A stretch of DNA of 64,000 bases from Acidobacteriota bacterium (GTDB taxonomy: Bacteria; Acidobacteriota; Vicinamibacteria; Marinacidobacterales; Marinacidobacteraceae). Within the stretch, counting starts at the first letter, position 1, and each line of letters begins with the position of its first letter. A program made the translations under genes and the position numbers. Where the stretch lies: contig JAJDUD010000059.1 of NCBI GenBank assembly GCA_022826825.1, forward strand, positions 62,001-126,000, written 5' to 3'. Below the pieces are notes generated by a model, which was not told the origin of the DNA, made no database searches, and saw only the letters and a list, made by a program, of their open reading frames with translations. Below, piece by piece: positions 58,330-64,000 of the stretch.

Positions 58330-60078
58330 TCAGGCGCGCCCTTCCACCTCGACCGTCACGATGTCCACGTCCGGGTACTTCTGGTGGCGTACCGAACTGG
58401 CGTAGTGCCGGAGGAGGCGCAACGAGATCTCGCTCTCATCGGGAACCTCCGGCCGGTCGCCGAGCATCGTCATCCGGTCCTCGATGTTCACGTCGCCGGC
58501 CACCGCCACGAACTCCAGTTCCGCGGAGCGCCGTCCCGTCCGCGCGGTGAGGCGGAGATGCCGGGCCGCGGCATCGTCGCCCCGCCCGACCTCGAGGAGC
58601 GTCAGCAGCGCCTCCTCGCCCGCCGAAACCAGCCGGGTGGTGGCGCTCCCGTCCCAACCGCGCCGGGAGGCCTCGGCAGTCAGGAACTCCTCGATCTTCG
58701 CTCCCGCGGCCATGTCGAGACTGGCGTCGAGCCGCTTCGGGCGCGCTCCCGTGAGGTTCAGGAAGACCATCAGGAGGATGGCCATCAGTCCGCCGGCGGT
58801 CATGCCGTTGTCCAGCAGGACTCCCCAGAAGCCCTCGAGCAGCTCGGGGAAGATCGCGGCGCCCTGGAAGCCGCTGCCGACCCAGAACGAGAGTCCCACG
58901 ATGACGGCCTTCTGGAGGCTCATCCCGTCTTTCGCCACCATGTGCATTCCCAGACTGAACAGTATGCCGATGAGGCCGATCCCGAAGGCCCCGACCACCG
59001 GACCCGGGATCGCGAGGAACAGCGCCGCGACCTTGGGCAACAGCGCGAGCCCGAGGAAACTGATTCCGATCCAGGTCCCGACCCGCCGCGAGGCCACGCC
59101 GGTCAACTCCGTGAGCGAGACGCTGTTCGAATAGGTCGTGTTGGGGACCGTGGCGAGAACGCCCGAGAACAGGTTGCCGACGCCGTCGGCGGCGACCGCA
59201 CCGGCCACCACCCGGTAGTCCGGCGCCCGGGGCTTCCGCCACGAGACCCGCTGGATGGCGATGGAGTCCCCGATCGTCTCGATGGCCCCGATGAGGGTCA
59301 CGAAGACGAAGGCGGGCAGGAGCGCCCAGAAGGAGGCTCCAAAGGAGAAGTCCAGTCCCGGCCATCCGCTGGGGATGCCGATCCAGCCCGCGTTCGCGAC
59401 CGGCCCGAAATCGAAGATTCCGGTGAAGGCGCCGACGGTGGAGCCGACGGCAACCCCGATGATCGGGGCCCAGAGCCGCAGGAATCCCCTTGCCCGGAGC
59501 GCCAGACCAGCGAAGACCGCGAGCGCCGCACCGGCGCTCAACGGGGCCGCCAGCGGGCTGGCTCCCTCGGGTACGTCGCCCAGCAGCGGGAACAGGATGG
59601 GCATCACGGTGGCCGCGATCAGCATGATGACGATCCCGGCGACCGTCGGCGTGATCACCCGGCGCAGCCACGTCAGTCGGAAGGCGAGACCGAACTGGAA
59701 GAGGGAAGAGACGAGGACCAGGACCGCGAGCAGCGCCGGCCCCCCTTCCCGGAGGGCGGCGACCGAGATCGCGATGAAGGCGCCGGAGGTTCCCATGAGC
59801 AGGACGTGGCCGGCCCCGAACCGGCCGATCCGGTTCGACTGCAGGATGGTGGAAAGACCGCACACGGTGAGCGCGGCGAAGACCGCCCAGGAGAGGTAGG
59901 GCTCGCCCATCCCGGCGGCGCGGATCACGATGGCGGGGGTGAGGACGATGCCGGCGATCTGCAGGATCGCCATCTGGAGCCCGAGGCCGAAGGCGAGCGC
60001 CTCCGGCGGCCGTTCGTCCGGCTGGTAGCGGATCGAGGACGCCGGCGCGCCGTTGCCGGTCGATTGTGCTGCTGTCAC
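58330..60078 (-). CDS. NCS2 nucleobase permease fused to an anti-sigma-kinase-like domain
   Basis: A 582-residue protein. Residues 25-440 are an NCS2 (xanthine/uracil) permease: GLGLQMAILQIAGIVLTP, FGAGHVLLMGTSGAF, FVTLIGAIETIGDSIAIQR (signature helix with Glu) and TTYSNSVSLTELTGVASRR. From about 450, AAGAKIEEFLTAEASRRGWD and TTRLVSAGEEALLTLLEVG resemble the helix-N box of RsbW/SpoIIAB-type GHKL ATPases. The usual glycine lids are not obvious, so it may only bind. GTG 60078 follows GGAGGGG. Transport coupled to signalling is inferred. Confidence 0.82.
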   Translation of the reverse strand: MTAAQSTGNGAPASSIRYQPDERPPEALAFGLGLQMAILQIAGIVLTPAIVIRAAGMGEPYLSWAVFAALTVCGLSTILQSNRIGRFGAGHVLLMGTSGAFIAISVAALREGGPALLAVLVLVSSLFQFGLAFRLTWLRRVITPTVAGIVIMLIAATVMPILFPLLGDVPEGASPLAAPLSAGAALAVFAGLALRARGFLRLWAPIIGVAVGSTVGAFTGIFDFGPVANAGWIGIPSGWPGLDFSFGASFWALLPAFVFVTLIGAIETIGDSIAIQRVSWRKPRAPDYRVVAGAVAADGVGNLFSGVLATVPNTTYSNSVSLTELTGVASRRVGTWIGISFLGLALLPKVAALFLAIPGPVVGAFGIGLIGILFSLGMHMVAKDGMSLQKAVIVGLSFWVGSGFQGAAIFPELLEGFWGVLLDNGMTAGGLMAILLMVFLNLTGARPKRLDASLDMAAGAKIEEFLTAEASRRGWDGSATTRLVSAGEEALLTLLEVGRGDDAAARHLRLTARTGRRSAELEFVAVAGDVNIEDRMTMLGDRPEVPDESEISLRLLRHYASSVRHQKYPDVDIVTVEVEGRA

Positions 60079-60124
60079 CTGGAATCCCCTCCTTGTGAAG
60101 ACCCTGCCCTGATTCGAGAGCCCG

Positions 60125-61195
60125 CTATCCGCCGTCCGATTCCGTGGCGTTCCCGGGGCCGGTCACTTCCAGCCCGGTGCGCAGATACAGGTTCCGGATG
60201 GGGTACGGGATTTCGATCCCGGCCTCGTCGTAGCGGCGGTGGAGCCGCTTGATGAAGGCGCTGGCGACCGCGAACCGGTCCAGCGGCTTCTTCGCCTGCA
60301 GGATCGCGTCGAAGGTGATCGCCGAATCCCCGAAGGCCGTCCAGCGGATGTCGCCCTCGAACCCCGGGACGCCGGCATCGGTCTCGTTCTGGACTTCCAC
60401 GATCACTTCGCGCGCGAGGCGTTCCGCCTCCTCGAGGTCGGTGTCGTAGTGGACGCCCACCCCGATGCTGAGCCGCACCCGCGGATCCGGCGTGTGCAGG
60501 TTCGTGAGCACCGACTCCGCGAGCTGCGAGTTCGGGATGATCACGTAGTTGTCGAGCAGGGTCCGGAGCGTGGTGGTCCGCCAGCCGATGTCGGTGACGT
60601 AACCCTCGACGCCCGAGTCGTTCACCCGCAGGAAGTCCCCGACCTGGAACTGCCCCGCGGCGACCATCTGGATCCCGGCGAAGATGTTCCCGAGCGTCGG
60701 CTGGAGGGCGAGAGCGAGGGCCAGCGCCCCGACTCCCAGCGTCGCGAGCAGCGGCGCCACCGAGATGCCGAGCTGGTCCAGAACGACGAGCACCCCGGCG
60801 GTCAGCGCCACCCCCACCAGGGTGTTCCGGAGAATGGAGACTCCCTGCTGGCCGAGGCGCTTCTGCCGGATGCGGAGCGTCGCGAGCCCGAGGTCCACCC
60901 CGACCCGGATGGCGGCGAGCACCAGCACCACCTGCAGGCCGGTGGTCACGAGCGGCTCCACCGCGTCGGCCGGCGGCCGGACCGTCATCAGGATCCGGGT
61001 GGCGACGACGGCGAGCACCAGGGACGGCACCAGGTGGAACCCTTCCTCCGCGACCCAGTCGTCCCAGTCGGTCCGCGTCTTCGCGGCCTGCTTGCGGAAC
61101 ACCGCGCGCGCGGCCCGCTCGATCACGAGCCCGGCGCCGAAGGCGACGACCAGGACCGCCGCGTAGAGGCTCAGCGCGACGAAGAGTCCGGACAT
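60125..61195 (-). CDS. Mechanosensitive ion channel (MscS family)
   Basis: A 356-residue channel. The pore helix and following beta-domain are clear: LATLGVGALALALALQPTLG, NIFAGIQMVAAGQFQVGDFL, VTDIGWRTTTLRTLLDNYVI, IPNSQLAESVLTNL. Three N-terminal membrane segments precede it. It should protect against osmotic downshock. ATG 61195 overlaps the alpha/beta hydrolase stop (TGATG). Confidence 0.92.
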   Translation of the reverse strand: MSGLFVALSLYAAVLVVAFGAGLVIERAARAVFRKQAAKTRTDWDDWVAEEGFHLVPSLVLAVVATRILMTVRPPADAVEPLVTTGLQVVLVLAAIRVGVDLGLATLRIRQKRLGQQGVSILRNTLVGVALTAGVLVVLDQLGISVAPLLATLGVGALALALALQPTLGNIFAGIQMVAAGQFQVGDFLRVNDSGVEGYVTDIGWRTTTLRTLLDNYVIIPNSQLAESVLTNLHTPDPRVRLSIGVGVHYDTDLEEAERLAREVIVEVQNETDAGVPGFEGDIRWTAFGDSAITFDAILQAKKPLDRFAVASAFIKRLHRRYDEAGIEIPYPIRNLYLRTGLEVTGPGNATESDGG

Positions 61196-61977
61196 CAGCG
61201 TGCCGATGCGGCGGTCCACATGATCTCGAACAGGAGATCCTTGATGCCGCTCAAGCGGTGATCGCCGCCCTCGATCTCGACGAGGTCCGCGGCGGCGCAG
61301 GAGGCGGCGAAGTCCCGCGAGAGTTCCCGTGGGACCACCGAGTCCTCGTCGCCGTGGATCAGGAGGGACGGAGTCCCGAGGTTCGCCGCCAGGCGCTCCA
61401 TCGGATAACCGTCCTCGTCCGTGACCATCCCCCAACCGATCTCGAGGTCCCGATCCCCGATCGAAACGGACAGGAACCCCCGACCCGCCCAGTCCCGGCG
61501 GGCGGCCGCGGAAAGGCTGGCGGCGAAACGGGCCGCCATCAGGAAGGCGGGAGCGATGGCGAACACCCGGTGGACCGCGCCGGGAAAGAGCGAGGCGTAC
61601 CAGAGCGCCGCGATGCCCCCCATCGAGGATCCCACCAGGATCAATGGCGCACCGGGCGCCTCCTCTCGAAGAAAGGAGACCGCCCGGCCGATGTCCTCGA
61701 GATTCCGGGTGAGCGAAAGGCCGTGGCAGTCGCCCCCCGAGTCGCCGTGCCCGGTGAAGTCGAGGGAAAGGAATCCGGGCCCGCGTCCGGAGAGGTGATC
61801 GCGGAACCGGAGCGCCTTCTCTCCCTTGCGGTCGGACCCCAGCCCGTGAAGGAAGACCCAGACCGGCGCCGCGGAATCGGCTCCCGGGCTCCAGCTCAGC
61901 GCGAGCCGGGCGCGCGCGGGATGGTCGGGCTCGAGGAACTGCTCCCGGGCGGGGCTGGCAGTGACGGGCGCGGTCAT
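61195..61977 (-). CDS. Alpha/beta hydrolase
   Basis: A 260-residue soluble hydrolase. The oxyanion region is WVFLHGLGSDRKGE, the nucleophile elbow VGSSMGGIAAL, the acid in LLIHGDEDSVVPRE and the catalytic His in GGDHRL. Length fits small lipase/esterase-like or thioesterase-like members. ATG 61977 was preferred to the upstream ATG 62046, which would overlap the divergent gene. Reaction unknown. Confidence 0.85.
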   Translation of the reverse strand: MTAPVTASPAREQFLEPDHPARARLALSWSPGADSAAPVWVFLHGLGSDRKGEKALRFRDHLSGRGPGFLSLDFTGHGDSGGDCHGLSLTRNLEDIGRAVSFLREEAPGAPLILVGSSMGGIAALWYASLFPGAVHRVFAIAPAFLMAARFAASLSAAARRDWAGRGFLSVSIGDRDLEIGWGMVTDEDGYPMERLAANLGTPSLLIHGDEDSVVPRELSRDFAASCAAADLVEIEGGDHRLSGIKDLLFEIMWTAASAR

Positions 61978-62048
61978 GGGCAGGATCTGGCCGCACATTC
62001 TGACGGATGCCGCCCGGGGTGAAGCAGGCTGCGACAATCGGAGCACCC

Positions 62049-62732
62049 GTGAGCCTCGCCGTGGACTTCCACTCGCGCGTTACCGCTTGCCGGGCCTGTC
62101 CGCGCCTGGTGGCCCATCGCGAGGCGGTCGCCCGCGAGCCGCCCCGGCGGTTTCGCGGCTTCGAGTACTGGGCGCGGCCCGTCCCGTCTTTCGGGGACGA
62201 GGGTTTCCGCCTGCTCATCGTGGGTCTCGCCCCGGCGGCCCACGGCGCGAACCGAACGGGCCGGATGTTCACCGGAGACCGGTCGGGGGAGTGGCTCTAT
62301 GAGGCACTGCACCGGTTCGGTTTCTCGTCGGCGCCCCACTCGCCGAATCCGGGCGACGGACTCCGGTTGCTGCGCGCCAGGATCACCGCCGCGATCCACT
62401 GCGCTCCCCCGGGCAACCGCCCGACCGCTGAGGAACTCGCTGCCTGCCAACCGTTTCTCGAAGAGGAGATCCGCGGGGCGGGCGGGCTCCGGGTGGTTCT
62501 CGCCCTCGGCTCGATTGCCTTTTCGACCTTTCTCCGCACGTGGAGGGCGCTCGGCCGCGAGGTCCCGGCCCCGATACCCCGCTTCGGCCACGGCGCCATG
62601 GCCCGGATCGCGCCCCGGATCCACCTGCTCGCCAGCTACCACCCGAGCCAGCAGAACACGTTCACCGGCCGGCTCACCCGGCCCATGTTCCACGACGTGT
62701 TCGCTACCGCCCGGGAACTCTGCAAGGAGTGA
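62049..62732 (+). CDS. Type 5 uracil-DNA glycosylase (UDGb, iron-sulfur)
   Basis: A 227-residue base-excision repair enzyme. The conserved blocks are CRACPRLVAHR (two cluster cysteines), FRLLIVGLAPAAHGANRTGR, MFTGDRSGEWLY, further cysteines in IHCAPP and AACQPF, and YHPSQQNTFTGRLT. GLAPAAHG is the family 5 motif and differs from family 4. GTG 62049 has GGAG at good spacing; an in-frame ATG at 62007 is the alternative. It removes uracil and other deaminated bases from DNA, useful in a high-GC genome. Confidence 0.9.
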   Translation: MSLAVDFHSRVTACRACPRLVAHREAVAREPPRRFRGFEYWARPVPSFGDEGFRLLIVGLAPAAHGANRTGRMFTGDRSGEWLYEALHRFGFSSAPHSPNPGDGLRLLRARITAAIHCAPPGNRPTAEELAACQPFLEEEIRGAGGLRVVLALGSIAFSTFLRTWRALGREVPAPIPRFGHGAMARIAPRIHLLASYHPSQQNTFTGRLTRPMFHDVFATARELCKE

Positions 62733-62734
62733 CA

Positions 62735-63691
62735 ATGGAGCGTCGGCGGCCGATCCGGATCGTGGTTTCGGGCTGCCTCCTCGGTGAAGAAGTGCGCTAC
62801 GACGGCGGGCACCGCCGGAGTGAGACCGTCGCCAGCGCCCTTGGCAAAGCCTTCGAGCTGGTCTCCGAGTGCCCCGAGATCGGTATCGGCCTCGGCGTGC
62901 CCCGGCCCAAGATCCGGCTGGAGCGGAAGCCTGGAGGGACCCGACTCCGCGGATCACGGGGCGAGGACCTGACCCCGCTCATGGACGACTACGCGCGGCA
63001 GGCTGCCTCGGTCTTCGATGAGACCCGCGTCGCCGGGATCGTGCTCAAGTCCCGTTCACCGAGTTGCGGCATGGGCGACGTGAAGCTTCACGAGGGCAGC
63101 GCGGTGATCTCGGAGAACGGAACCGGGGTCTTCGCGAGCCGCATCGCGGCGGCGCTTCCCGAGGCGCCACGAATCTCGGAAGTGGACCTCGAGGAGCCCG
63201 CGCTCCGCGACCACTGGCTGACCCGTGTCTTCGCACTCGCGGAAATCCGGGAGCTGGCTTCGGGCTCGGCCGACGCTCGAACGCTCTACGAGTTCCACGC
63301 GCGCTGGAAGATGGTCCTGATGGCGCATTCGGAAGGGACCGCCCGCCGGCTCGGCCGCTTTCTCGCCGCCACGCGGGACATCCACGGCGCCCTGCCACGC
63401 TACGGGAAAGAGTTCCTCGCCGGGCTCGCCGAACCGGCGTCCGTGGGGACGCATCACAATGTCCTCCTCCACCTGGCCGGACACCTCAAGAAACCGCTCG
63501 ATCCGGCAGCGCGGGTACGCCTGGGCGGCGAAATCGCCGCGTTCCGGGCGCGAAAGGCGCCGCTCGCGGCGCCGGTCCGCTCCCTCGCCGCCTGGGCGGC
63601 AAGACGGGAGGTTCAGAGCCTCAGGAACCAGGCGTACCTCGCCGAACGCCCGGCGTCCCTCGCCTACCGCGAAGGGATCTACCGCGAGTAG
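62735..63691 (+). CDS. DUF523-DUF1722 protein (YbgA-like)
   Basis: A 318-residue two-domain protein. The DUF523 half carries conserved cysteines in VSGCLLGEEVRYDGGHRRS, SECPEIGIGLGVPRPKIRL and LKSRSPSCGMGDVKL. The DUF1722 half has LYEFHARWKMVLMAHSEGTA and THHNVLLHLAGHLKK, RNQAYLAERPASL. The family is linked to DNA repair or sulfur/metal chemistry, not settled. It starts two bases after the uracil glycosylase stop, and co-transcription with that gene fits a repair link. Confidence 0.88.
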   Translation: MERRRPIRIVVSGCLLGEEVRYDGGHRRSETVASALGKAFELVSECPEIGIGLGVPRPKIRLERKPGGTRLRGSRGEDLTPLMDDYARQAASVFDETRVAGIVLKSRSPSCGMGDVKLHEGSAVISENGTGVFASRIAAALPEAPRISEVDLEEPALRDHWLTRVFALAEIRELASGSADARTLYEFHARWKMVLMAHSEGTARRLGRFLAATRDIHGALPRYGKEFLAGLAEPASVGTHHNVLLHLAGHLKKPLDPAARVRLGGEIAAFRARKAPLAAPVRSLAAWAARREVQSLRNQAYLAERPASLAYREGIYRE

Positions 63692-63713
63692 CCGCGAATC
63701 GTCCGCGCGCGGC

Positions 63714-64000
63714 TCACCTCACGGTCGCCGGCCGGGCGCCTGCCATCACCCGGCGGTAGAGGTCCTCGTAGCGCGGCAACACCACCTCGCGCGCGAAGTG
63801 GGTGATCGCGCGCGTCCGCCCCGCGTCACCCATCGCCTGGCGCGCCGGCTCGTCGATCAGGAGTCGGACCGCTTCCGCAGCCATGCCCCGTACCTCGCCC
63901 ACCGGGAACAGTCGCCCGGCTTCGCCGTCGGTGACCACTTCCGGGAGGCCCCCGATCGTGGTCGCGATCACCGGCACCCGGCTCACCATCGCCTCGAGCG
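63714..64000 (-). CDS. C-terminus of a GT4-type glycosyltransferase (runs off the window)
   Basis: The frame is open to the window edge. The visible 95 residues read LEAMVSRVPVIATTIGGLPEVVTDGEAGRL in two conserved blocks and end in a helix (YEDLYRRVMAG). EAM...VPVIAT..GGLPEVV.DG is the nucleotide-sugar-binding end of GT-B, family 4 enzymes. The N-terminal acceptor domain lies outside, so the acceptor is unknown. Confidence 0.87.
   Translation of the reverse strand, partial: LEAMVSRVPVIATTIGGLPEVVTDGEAGRLFPVGEVRGMAAEAVRLLIDEPARQAMGDAGRTRAITHFAREVVLPRYEDLYRRVMAGARPATVR

Overview
The window is high-GC (about 70 percent by eye), densely coded DNA from a Gram-negative bacterium: it carries an outer-membrane RND efflux system, a TonB-dependent receptor, lipoprotein and Tat signals, an AddAB nuclease and VPS10/BNR-type secreted proteins. 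Together with the serine hydrolase, SLC5 symporter and P1 peptidase genes this looks most like Acidobacteriota or a neighbouring phylum. The phylum is an inference; there is no rRNA or tRNA gene to test it.

Layout. 0-6.1 kb: RND efflux operon (lipoprotein OMF, adaptor, pump). 6.1-14.4 kb: an MpaB/DUF2236 oxygenase-like gene, then addB-addA. 14.4-19.6 kb (minus): SDR, FAD oxidoreductase, SLC5 symporter, P1 peptidase. 19.6-21.1 kb: two arsR genes and a third ORF, all driven by near-copies of one promoter/operator. 21.1-24.9 kb: M20 peptidase, CPA2 antiporter, Tat-exported class V PLP enzyme. 25-29.2 kb (minus): sialidase-like protein, SDR-DUF2867 protein, cobO. 29.4-33.9 kb (minus): an accessory island of lower GC with a helix-turn-helix/phospholipase-D-like gene translationally coupled to a large helical protein split by an in-frame TAA. 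33.9-44.1 kb (minus): TonB receptor, AmpG-like and SLC5 carriers, HEAT protein, a beta-lactamase/VanX-type dipeptidase fusion and a PDZ-hydrolase, suggesting cell-wall peptide salvage. 44.4-46.2 kb: three overlapping genes (small basic protein, AbiEii-like nucleotidyltransferase, EEP nuclease). 46.3-50.6 kb: ABC membrane protein, ECF sigma with a fused anti-sigma/polymer-forming protein, Phd-VapC pair, TerB. 50.8-64 kb: amidohydrolase, VPS10 protein, cytochrome-like lipoprotein, haem-motif barrel protein, YceI, NCS2 permease fused to an anti-sigma-kinase-like domain, MscS channel, alpha/beta hydrolase, type 5 uracil-DNA glycosylase, DUF523-DUF1722 protein and the end of a glycosyltransferase.

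Three threads cross the window. Many genes start 6-9 bases after a good -10 box with no ribosome binding site, so leaderless transcripts seem common. Adjacent genes repeatedly overlap as GTGA or TGATG, implying translational coupling. GC-rich double-hairpin repeats sit in most large gaps, flank the accessory modules, and one related copy has become coding sequence inside addA. The best candidates for undescribed systems are the island at 29.4-33.3 kb and the operon at 44.4-46.2 kb.
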